From: JAUVYV01 sp964585535
GTDB lineage: Bacteria; Planctomycetota; Phycisphaerae; Sedimentisphaerales; Anaerobacaceae
Length of the DNA: 15,112 nt
Assembly (NCBI GenBank): GCA_964585535.1
Contig: CAZPDW010000043.1
Span: forward strand, 1-15,112
Direction: 5' to 3'
Under the pieces are notes generated by a model. It was given only the letters and a program-made list of their open reading frames with translations. It made no database searches and was not told the origin of the DNA. Made by a program: the position numbers and the translations under genes. Positions 1 through 6,529 of the stretch are shown here, one piece after another. Position 1 is the first letter of the stretch. Each line of letters begins with the position of its first letter.

Positions 1-1
1 G

Positions 2-1921
2 CTTTGTATGGAGGCAAGCGCCGAGCTCGACGGTGCCGGGTATCTTTTCGCAATGGTATCCGAGAGCCGCTCGCCCCTGCTGCGGGCAAGCGCCGATTAC
101 CATTTGTGCCTGCTTGAAATGCAGGCGGGCCACTATCTAAAGGCACGCTCAAGGGCTTACAGGGCAATCGCACTGGCCGGGGCGTTGACCTTCGATTTCC
201 AGTGGGCGCTCGAGCTTGAACGCGATTGTCATTTTCTCGCCGCCGAGGCGCTGACAAGGGAGATTCTGTTACTAACCGACTGTGACAAGGAGCTGCCCGA
301 GCGTCTGTGGCGGCATCGATTGGCGGCTGAGCCGCTTTCCGCGCTGACCGAGACAGAGTTGCGAGGCGTTCTGGATGACGGCCGGCGGAAGTTGAGTGAA
401 GGAGTGCTCGGCCCGCAGATTGTCCCGCTCGAACGGCAGGCCGGATATGTCCGCTTCTCCATCGTCTGCCAGGGCCCGTCGATTGAAGAGCTGCTCTCAA
501 AGCTGGCAGCCAATGCGGGTCTGGATGTGCAGTGGGCCAATCCGGACGGTATGAGCAATATAGCTTCACGTCCTCAAAAGGAGCTTTTTCGCCGGAGGGT
601 TGTGAGTTTATATATGCCCGCTGCGACGGCCCGGCAGGCCGCAACGATGGCGGCCGGTGCCGTCGGGCTGCTCGCGGAGTTTGACGACGAGGGCAACATA
701 ACCATATCCAACCCCGAGATGTACCCGACGCTCTCGGAGCATATCGAGTCACTGGCCGCCCCGGCCATTTCGCTCTGGCAGCAACTGCTGCTGACATATT
801 ACGACGATGTACGTCTGCCGAACGCACATTTCGCATTAGGCCTGCTGCACGGTCAAAAAGGCCGGCCTACAAAGGCAATTGCGGAATACAAGTTAGTGGC
901 GAACCGTTTTACACAGAGCCCGCTGGCGCCCTATGCGTTAATGCAGTCAAGCGTGCTCAAGGCGGGGATACGTGATTATACCGGCTCGCGCCGGGACCTC
1001 AAGCAGCTCATCGAGCAGTATCCGGACAGCGAAATTACCGGTCTGGCACACCTTCGCTTAGCCGAGACCACCGCAAAGGCCAAACTTTACGAGCAGGCGG
1101 CAAATCTCTATCGCAAGGTCTATAATCTCGCTCTTTCACCACAATCTCAGACTGTTGCCGCCCTCGGCGCGGGCAGGTCGTTCTATGAAGTCGGAGATTA
1201 CGCCTCGGCGGCCAAATGGCTCGTCCGCTACATAGACATCGTCGAGGCAAAAAAGGGCGCCCAATACTCGAAAAAAGATTACGCAGCCGCCTATTTTCTA
1301 CTCGGCCAGGCCGAACTCGCTCTCGACAATCTTGAGCAGGCCTGCATCGCATATAAGAAAACGCTTTCGAGTGAAATCTCAAGAGAACAATACGTACAGA
1401 CGGTTGCGGCCTTAGTCGAGGCGCAGAGCCGGCAGGAAAACTTTGTCGATGCGCTCAAAACCATTGAAAATATGTACCCCTGGCCTTTTTCACAGGCCGA
1501 ATCGACAAAGATTCTGCTGCTCAAAAGCCGCATCCTGCAGGCAATGGGTCTCTTGGACGAAGCGGTTACCATACTTATCGACAGAACTCAATACCTCACC
1601 GATGTGCAGTTGAAGGTACAGATTTCTTTCGAGTTAGCGAGGTGTTACAGGGCCGAGGGCAAGCCGCAGCTTGCGCGTACCCGGTTAGCCGAGCTGCTGA
1701 CGTTCGTCGAGCCGGGGCCCTTAGCCAGTGAGGTTTCACTCGAATTAGCTGACGTTACGCTGGAGCTGGGGCAGACCGGGCGGACCATTGCGCTGTGCTC
1801 GCAGCTTTTAGAGGGCCGGATTTCAACACCGACAAGACAAAGGGCGACCGAGTTGTTGGCCGAGGCCTACAACAGACAGAAGAATTACGACAAGGCGGCC
1901 CTGGCGCTGCTGGGTAAGTAG
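2..1921 (+). CDS. TPR-rich protein with a central secretin/STN-like segment (5' end outside the window)
   Basis: The frame is open to the left edge and the first ATG (position 8) has no visible ribosome binding site or signal peptide, so the gene very probably begins upstream. Counting from that ATG, residues 1-130 are helical and TPR-like. Residues about 147-236 form an alpha/beta segment (FSIVCQGPSIEELLSKLAAN ... VVSLYMPAATARQAA ... GNITISNP) resembling the short N-terminal domain of secretins and TonB-dependent receptors (STN). Residues about 255-637 are degenerate tetratricopeptide repeats, for example LPNAHFALGLLHGQKGRPTK and QYPDSEITGLAHLRLAETTA. Such proteins usually act as extracytoplasmic assembly scaffolds. 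As first visible gene of a flagellar cluster it could help build or anchor the flagellum at the envelope, but that is inference. The STN assignment rests on pattern only; TPR is secure. Confidence 0.8.
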   Translation, partial: LCMEASAELDGAGYLFAMVSESRSPLLRASADYHLCLLEMQAGHYLKARSRAYRAIALAGALTFDFQWALELERDCHFLAAEALTREILLLTDCDKELPERLWRHRLAAEPLSALTETELRGVLDDGRRKLSEGVLGPQIVPLERQAGYVRFSIVCQGPSIEELLSKLAANAGLDVQWANPDGMSNIASRPQKELFRRRVVSLYMPAATARQAATMAAGAVGLLAEFDDEGNITISNPEMYPTLSEHIESLAAPAISLWQQLLLTYYDDVRLPNAHFALGLLHGQKGRPTKAIAEYKLVANRFTQSPLAPYALMQSSVLKAGIRDYTGSRRDLKQLIEQYPDSEITGLAHLRLAETTAKAKLYEQAANLYRKVYNLALSPQSQTVAALGAGRSFYEVGDYASAAKWLVRYIDIVEAKKGAQYSKKDYAAAYFLLGQAELALDNLEQACIAYKKTLSSEISREQYVQTVAALVEAQSRQENFVDALKTIENMYPWPFSQAESTKILLLKSRILQAMGLLDEAVTILIDRTQYLTDVQLKVQISFELARCYRAEGKPQLARTRLAELLTFVEPGPLASEVSLELADVTLELGQTGRTIALCSQLLEGRISTPTRQRATELLAEAYNRQKNYDKAALALLGK

Positions 1922-2038
1922 CGCCGGCATAAAGACAAATATGAGAATGTAACAATGCGGGCAGCAATAAGAAAAACGCCGACGATGTCAAAGCAAAACA
2001 GGGATTCGGACCGCAAGCGGCTTTTACAGGGTAAAGCG

Positions 2039-2833
2039 ATGCGTCCGGCATGCGGCAATGGCTTTATTCTTGCGGCCTGGCTGCTTGTTTCGACTTATGC
2101 CTTCGCCGCCGGGACCGAGGCGGGACGTCCCGAGCCGGCAGGCATTGATACGAACGAGCCGGCGATGCAGGCGGCGCAAGGTAAACCGGCTGCTCAGGCG
2201 GCCCTTGAGAAGCTGCAGCAACGGATCCGGCTCAGCAATATCGGCGCACCGGCCCCTGTGGCCCCCGCCGTTGAGGACAAAAGCAGAGACGAGCTTGCCG
2301 CGCTGATTGCGCAAATCCGCTCACTAACCAACAAGCCCCGGCAGAACCGTCCGGTGCAGGCCAACCCCCCTGCCGGTATGCAAACAGACGAAACCGCATC
2401 CGTACAGGAGCCGGCACAGGCGGAAAACATCCAGCCGAAAACGGAACCCAACCTGCCTTACGTACCTGTTACCGAAGACACCCTCAAGTTAGTCACGGCA
2501 CTGTCGCAGGACCCGAATCAATTGCAAAAACCGTTCGAGCTGGCCCAAATCCTCTTTCAAAGCGGCGACCTTACCCAGGCGGTGAAATGCTATGAAAAAT
2601 CGCTCGAATACTTACCTGCCGAGCCCGCCTCGGCACAGATGAGGGCGTGGATTTTGTTTCAGACGGGCAATTGCCTTCGCGGGATAGAGCCGCAAAAGGC
2701 AAAAAAGTTTTACACAACTTTGATTACCGAACAGCCCAACTGCCTCTGGTCCGATTTGGCCAAGGCAAGGGTCAAGATAATCGACTGGCGTCTGCGGGAC
2801 AGGCCCCGAGCGCTGATTGAAGAATCAAAATAG
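2039..2833 (+). CDS. Exported TPR protein in the flagellar cluster
   Basis: Function is not recognised. The ATG at 2039 is preferred over in-frame ATGs at 1955 and 1985. It is preceded by a modest AGGG-type site and starts a classic signal peptide: an Arg at position 2, a hydrophobic core (FILAAWLLVSTYAFA) and an AFA-A cleavage site. The 1955 start would add 28 basic residues in front of this. The mature protein (264-aa precursor) begins with a long Pro/Ala/Gln-rich, probably disordered region. It ends with about 110 residues of tetratricopeptide repeat (FELAQILFQSGDLTQAVKCY ... RAWILFQTGNCL). The gene follows the larger TPR gene and lies 31 nt before the sigma-54 activator. A periplasmic adaptor role together with the upstream TPR protein is plausible but unproven. 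Confidence 0.75.
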   Translation: MRPACGNGFILAAWLLVSTYAFAAGTEAGRPEPAGIDTNEPAMQAAQGKPAAQAALEKLQQRIRLSNIGAPAPVAPAVEDKSRDELAALIAQIRSLTNKPRQNRPVQANPPAGMQTDETASVQEPAQAENIQPKTEPNLPYVPVTEDTLKLVTALSQDPNQLQKPFELAQILFQSGDLTQAVKCYEKSLEYLPAEPASAQMRAWILFQTGNCLRGIEPQKAKKFYTTLITEQPNCLWSDLAKARVKIIDWRLRDRPRALIEESK

Positions 2834-2864
2834 CTAACTTTAAGCAGACCGGAGCGTTTCAAAG

Positions 2865-4376
2865 GTGATTAACAACAAAGCAACAAGCACTCAACAGCAA
2901 ACAGGCAGAATTGCAAACGTGCTGATAGCCGAGGACAGTCCGCAGGCCGAGCAGCTCATACTCAGGATTTTCGCTCGCAGGGGCGTTCGCGGGATAATCG
3001 CAAAAGACGAGAAAACCGCAGTCGATTTCCTTGAGAAGAGCGATTGCGAGCTGGTGATGACCGGCATCACGCTAAGGCCTCGCCCGGACGCACCGCCAAA
3101 AACTCAGGGCGGTTTCTCGCTTGTCCGGAAAATCCGTGAAAGCCGGCCCGAGCTGCCTATAGTTATGATAGCGCCGAGCGAAACATCAAAAGAGCACAAT
3201 GCACGGCGATTAGTCGATTCGGCGGTCAGGGCCATTCGCAGCGGCTGCCGAGATTTTCTGCTCGAACCAATCGAGGCCGACAAAATAGAGCTTCTGCTGG
3301 ACAGATTGCTTCCCGGCCATCCGGTCGCAACGATTGCCTCGGCCCAGGAGGACACCCGCAGCATTTACCAGATTGTCGGGAGGAGCGTCCGGCTGAGCCA
3401 GACGGTAACGCTTGCCAGGAAAATAGCGGGAACATCCGCCGCGGTTTTGATAACCGGCGAGAGCGGAACCGGCAAGGAGCTTATAGCTTACCTGATTCAT
3501 CACAGCAGCAGAAGGGCCCAGGGTCCTTACATCCGGCTGAACTGTGCGGCCCTTAGCGAAACGCTGCTCGAAAGCGAGCTGTTCGGCCACGAGAAAGGCG
3601 CCTTCACGGGCGCCCATGTCCTGCGAAAAGGACGGTTTGAAACGGCGCACGGCGGCACGCTGCTGCTCGACGAAATCACCGAAACACCGATAAAGTTCCA
3701 GGCAAAGCTGCTTCGCGTTCTGGAGCAGCAGCGTTTCGAGCGAGTCGGCGGCAGCGACAATATAAAGGTCGATGTCCGTATCATAAGCACAACAAACAAG
3801 GACCTCGCAAGGGAGGTTTCAGCCGGCCGATTCCGGGAGGACCTCTACTATCGCCTCAACGGCCTGCGAGTCGTACTGTCGCCCCTGAGGCAGCGGTGCG
3901 AGGATTTGCCCGACCTCGTCTGGCACTTTGTCAATCTTTACTCGGCCCAGAGTCAAAGACGGATTACCAAACTTGACCCGGCAATGATGAAGATTTTTGC
4001 AAACTACGCCTGGCCCGGAAACGTTCGCCAGCTTCGCAACGTCGTGCTGACGGCGCTGATATTAGGCAGTGGAGAAACACTAACTCTGGCAGACGCATCG
4101 TGGCTGTTCGACGAGCTGCAGCCGCGAACGGAACTGCCAACGGAGACAGAATCCGAACCGGACGAACAGGCCCGGAACGCAGGCCGGCTGGGCGGAATTC
4201 CCCTTGCGCACGTGGAGCGGCGGGCGATTCTGGATACTCTGGCGGCAACAAACGGCAACCAGACGAAGGCGGCAAAGGTATTGGGCATCAGCGACCGAAC
4301 GCTTCGCGACAAAGTCCGCCGATATCGCCGGCAGGAATGCCTCCAACCGGACCTCATAACAGCAGGTCAATCATAG
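2865..4376 (+). CDS. Sigma-54-dependent transcriptional activator with degenerate receiver domain (FleQ/FlrC/NtrC-like)
   Basis: The GTG start at 2865 has a GGAG site 10 nt upstream. Residues about 16-150 form a receiver-like domain that keeps the acidic pair E23-D24. It has Gly (G67, VMTGI) where the phosphorylated Asp should be, Glu (E134, FLLEP) where the conserved Lys should be, and no Thr/Ser at the usual strand-4 position. Residues about 168-410 are a complete AAA+ sigma-54 interaction domain with Walker A GESGTGKE (198-205), the sigma-54-contacting GAFTGA (245-250), Walker B GTLLLDE (264-270) and the FREDLYYRLN sensor region. Residues about 445-490 are a Fis-type helix-turn-helix (NQTKAAKVLGISDRTLRDKV). 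The family drives ATP-dependent open-complex formation by sigma-54 RNA polymerase. Its place in the cluster suggests a flagellar master or class-II regulator. The receiver is unlikely to be controlled by ordinary aspartyl phosphorylation, as in FleQ. Confidence 0.93.
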   Translation: MINNKATSTQQQTGRIANVLIAEDSPQAEQLILRIFARRGVRGIIAKDEKTAVDFLEKSDCELVMTGITLRPRPDAPPKTQGGFSLVRKIRESRPELPIVMIAPSETSKEHNARRLVDSAVRAIRSGCRDFLLEPIEADKIELLLDRLLPGHPVATIASAQEDTRSIYQIVGRSVRLSQTVTLARKIAGTSAAVLITGESGTGKELIAYLIHHSSRRAQGPYIRLNCAALSETLLESELFGHEKGAFTGAHVLRKGRFETAHGGTLLLDEITETPIKFQAKLLRVLEQQRFERVGGSDNIKVDVRIISTTNKDLAREVSAGRFREDLYYRLNGLRVVLSPLRQRCEDLPDLVWHFVNLYSAQSQRRITKLDPAMMKIFANYAWPGNVRQLRNVVLTALILGSGETLTLADASWLFDELQPRTELPTETESEPDEQARNAGRLGGIPLAHVERRAILDTLAATNGNQTKAAKVLGISDRTLRDKVRRYRRQECLQPDLITAGQS

Positions 4377-4397
4377 AATTTTCGGAGAAAAAACTAA

Positions 4398-4979
4398 ATG
4401 GCCGATGAACCACAAACCGAACAGCAGACCGAACAGGCCGCCGGCAAGCAGGAAAACTCTCAAAAAAAGTCGGTATTGGCCGCCCTGCTACCCTGGCTGA
4501 TAGTGGCCCTGACAGTCGCAGTTTTTGCGGCGGCCGGTTTCGGCCTTGGGCGAATGTTCGGCAGTTCCGCCGAACAGGAGGGGGCAGAATCGTCACAGGC
4601 AAAGACCGCCTCGCAAACAGAAGAGCTTCTCTCGTCGAACCCGGCAGAGGCCGAGGACGCCTGGTACTTCGACCTTGAGCCGATAGTGGCTAATCTCGAC
4701 GAGCCGAGCGCGACCAGGTATGTGCGGGCAACCCTGACGCTGGAGATGAGCACGGAAATGGACCAGAGAAAAGGCACCGCCTTTATCGAGCAGAAGAAAC
4801 CTCTTTTGACGAACTGGCTCACGATATATCTATCGAGCTTGAACCTTGAAAGTATCAGGGGCGACAGAAACCTCAAGCGCATCCAGTCACAAATCTGCGA
4901 GGGCTTCAACGACAAGCTCTTTCCGGATTCGAAGCCGTTAATCAATCGCATTCTTTTTAAGGAATTTGCGATTCAATGA
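4398..4979 (+). CDS. fliL: Flagellar basal-body-associated protein FliL
   Basis: This 193-residue protein has a short acidic cytoplasmic N-terminus and one membrane helix at about residues 26-52 (VLAALLPWLIVALTVAVFAA). After a disordered linker comes the FliL C-terminal domain (WYFDLEPIVANLDEPSATRY, then a strand-rich LTLEM segment and a helix ending LFKEFAIQ). Length and layout fit FliL, an inner-membrane protein around the stator units with a stomatin/SPFH-like periplasmic domain. A GGAG site lies 10 nt before the ATG. The stop overlaps the start of fliM (ATGA), so the two are probably translationally coupled, the usual fliL-fliM arrangement. Confidence 0.9.
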   Translation: MADEPQTEQQTEQAAGKQENSQKKSVLAALLPWLIVALTVAVFAAAGFGLGRMFGSSAEQEGAESSQAKTASQTEELLSSNPAEAEDAWYFDLEPIVANLDEPSATRYVRATLTLEMSTEMDQRKGTAFIEQKKPLLTNWLTIYLSSLNLESIRGDRNLKRIQSQICEGFNDKLFPDSKPLINRILFKEFAIQ

Positions 4980-6052
4980 GCCGGACGCCGGGAAATACGC
5001 TTACCAGAGAAAGGATTCAGCAGCTTCTTCGCGCAATCGGCCCGGGGTCGGCTGTCCGTAAGGACTCCCAAGGAGAACCGGACGGCGATACACAGGCGGT
5101 CGAGTACGACTGGCATCAGCCGCATTACTTCAACGACGAGCAGCTCGAAAAAATCAGTTGTTTCGCAAAGCGCTGCGCCCTTTCGGTCGGCTCAAAATTT
5201 TCCGCTCTGTGCCAGGGCAGTTTCGAGGCGGCAATCGATTCGACCAGCCAGCATTTTGCGAGTCATTTCATAGACGGCAGCGGCGGCGAGCAGACACAGC
5301 CGGCGGGCAACTACTACCTGCCTTTTGCGTCGCCCGTGACTCGTGACCCGTCAGTGGCGAATCGTTCTTCGAGCGACGAAAAATCCGTCTGCGGGTTTGT
5401 CAGCATACCCCCTCAAACCGCTGTTACGTGGACCAGACTGTTGTTAGGCGAATCGGAGCCGGAAGAAAACTCCGACAGGGCACTTACGAAACTCGAGGAA
5501 TCACTGCTGCTCGACGTCGCTCTTTTGATTGTCGAGTCGCTGGGCGAAGCCGGCCCGGCGCAGGCGCCGTGCGGATTCGAGCCGGCTGCAAACACCCTTA
5601 CAAGTCATCTGCCTGTCGAGCTGGAGGGAACGGAGCAGTTTTGCAAAATCACTTTCAGCATCAAAGAAGGCGGCTCGGAGGATAAATCCGAAGCACACAT
5701 ACTTACCCTCTGCGATTGCATTGCGCCCGTTGTCGGCGAATCCGGCCGGTCAGCCAGGCAGCCCTCGCAGCGGGAAATTTCCGACGCCATTGTGAGCCAC
5801 ATACAGAAAATCTCCGTATCCGTTACGGCAAGGATCGCCACCGTCGGGCTGACGCTGGAGCAGATAATAGGACTGAACGCAGGTGACATAGTGCTGCTCG
5901 ACAAGAAGGTGGACAAGCCGGCGAAGCTCGTACTCGAAGGCCTTGAACTTTTCAGCGCCCGGCCGGCAAAATCAGGCGGCAATTATGCCGTCGTTATCGA
6001 AAAGGCGATTTCGAACGGGCCGCAAAATTCCTCCACCGTCAATAACAGTTAA
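4976..6052 (+). CDS. fliM: Flagellar motor switch protein FliM
   Basis: The N-terminal LTRERIQQLLRAIG (residues 9-22) matches the FliM CheY-binding peptide pattern. YDWHQPHYFNDEQLEKI (44-60) matches the conserved start of the FliM core. The middle CheC-like domain (about 55-255) includes CGFVSIPPQTAVTWTRLLLG and LTKLEESLLLDVALLIVESL. Residues about 279-345 are a C-terminal SpoA/FliN-type domain (LTLEQIIGLNAGDIVLLDKK ... SGGNYAVVIEKA). FliM forms the C-ring switch with FliG and FliN. The gene starts in the fliL stop (ATGA). Two oddities sit outside the folded parts. Residues 25-35 (SAVRKDSQGEP) are encoded by an exact 33-nt repeat also present in fliN. Residues about 119-131 (SPVTRDPSVANRS) look like an insertion made of heptamer-like DNA repeats. 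Sequence divergence is high, but order and neighbours make the identification firm. Confidence 0.9.
   Translation: MSRTPGNTLTRERIQQLLRAIGPGSAVRKDSQGEPDGDTQAVEYDWHQPHYFNDEQLEKISCFAKRCALSVGSKFSALCQGSFEAAIDSTSQHFASHFIDGSGGEQTQPAGNYYLPFASPVTRDPSVANRSSSDEKSVCGFVSIPPQTAVTWTRLLLGESEPEENSDRALTKLEESLLLDVALLIVESLGEAGPAQAPCGFEPAANTLTSHLPVELEGTEQFCKITFSIKEGGSEDKSEAHILTLCDCIAPVVGESGRSARQPSQREISDAIVSHIQKISVSVTARIATVGLTLEQIIGLNAGDIVLLDKKVDKPAKLVLEGLELFSARPAKSGGNYAVVIEKAISNGPQNSSTVNNS
5048..5080 (+). repeat. 33-nt in-frame repeat, copy 1 (inside fliM)
   Basis: This is identical over 33 nt to 6432-6464 and differs from it in both flanking bases. In the fliM frame it encodes SAVRKDSQGEP, between the N-terminal CheY-binding peptide and the core domain. 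The sequence contains two tandem mini-hairpins, GTCC-GTAA-GGAC and TCC-CAA-GGA, flanked by an imperfect outer inverted repeat (CGGcTgTCC / GGAgAaCCG). It also carries an AAGGAG string but no start codon at a useful distance. Confidence 0.9.
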
Positions 6053-6071
6053 TCGGCAAAGGAACAGAAAT

Positions 6072-6488
6072 ATGGCAGATACAGCTCAGGCAACCGCGGA
6101 AGCTGGCGAGGGTCAAAACGACACGGCAGAGGCCGAGAATAAAACCGAGGTGCAGTCGGCGGAATTTTCCGAAGCAGCCGGGACAGCCGATGCAGGCGCC
6201 GGCGGCAGCATTGACATACTGCTGGATATGAACATCCCGGTTACCGTCACCATCGGTAAAACGCAGATGCCCATTCGCAGTCTTCTCCGGCTCGGGCCCG
6301 GCTCGGTGGTCCGGCTCGACAAGCCCATTGACGAGCCGGCGGAGCTCTATCTCAAGGACTCCAAGTTCGCCACCGGAGCCATCGTCGTCTTAGACGGTCA
6401 ATTTGCGGTTCGTATCGAGCAAATTCTCAGCTCGGCTGTCCGTAAGGACTCCCAAGGAGAACCGAAAGCGGAACAGAAGCAGAACTAA
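6072..6488 (+). CDS. fliN: Flagellar motor switch protein FliN
   Basis: The start is the ATG at 6072, with an AAAGGA site about 10 nt upstream and 19 nt after fliM. The frame stays open further upstream, but that part lies inside fliM. Residues 1-45 are an Ala/Glu-rich disordered leader. Residues about 47-118 are the SpoA domain (LLDMNIPVTVTIGKTQMPIR, LLRLGPGSVVRLDKPIDEPA, VVLDGQFAVRIEQIL). FliN forms the bottom of the C-ring with FliM and binds FliH to deliver export substrates. Normal FliN proteins end just after the IEQIL-like strand. Here a tail follows that begins with SAVRKDSQGEP (121-131), encoded by the same 33-nt repeat found in fliM, and ends KAEQKQN. FliY is unlikely because there is no CheC domain. 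Confidence 0.92.
   Translation: MADTAQATAEAGEGQNDTAEAENKTEVQSAEFSEAAGTADAGAGGSIDILLDMNIPVTVTIGKTQMPIRSLLRLGPGSVVRLDKPIDEPAELYLKDSKFATGAIVVLDGQFAVRIEQILSSAVRKDSQGEPKAEQKQN
6432..6464 (+). repeat. 33-nt in-frame repeat, copy 2 (inside fliN)
   Basis: This is an exact copy of 5048-5080, in the same orientation, 1384 bp downstream, and read in the same frame (SAVRKDSQGEP) although the host gene differs. It lies immediately behind the last strand of the FliN SpoA domain, adding a hydrophilic tail. The dyad elements are the same as in copy 1. Of the six reading frames only one (the third forward frame, which meets TAA) contains a stop, so most insertions would extend rather than truncate a protein. 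Confidence 0.9.
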
Positions 6489-6529
6489 CCGGCCGCAAAT
6501 GATGCGGTGAAAACTATTCAGGGCCGACC

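Noticed and set aside
1955..2038. Earlier starts (1955, 1985) for the exported TPR protein
   Set aside because: They lack a ribosome binding site and put a 28-residue or 18-residue basic extension before an otherwise textbook signal peptide that begins at 2039.
5943..6071. Upstream in-frame extension of fliN starting inside fliM
   Set aside because: The ATG at 6072 has a proper AAAGGA site and gives a normal FliN. The extension overlaps the fliM SpoA domain in another frame and is Arg/Gln-rich nonsense.
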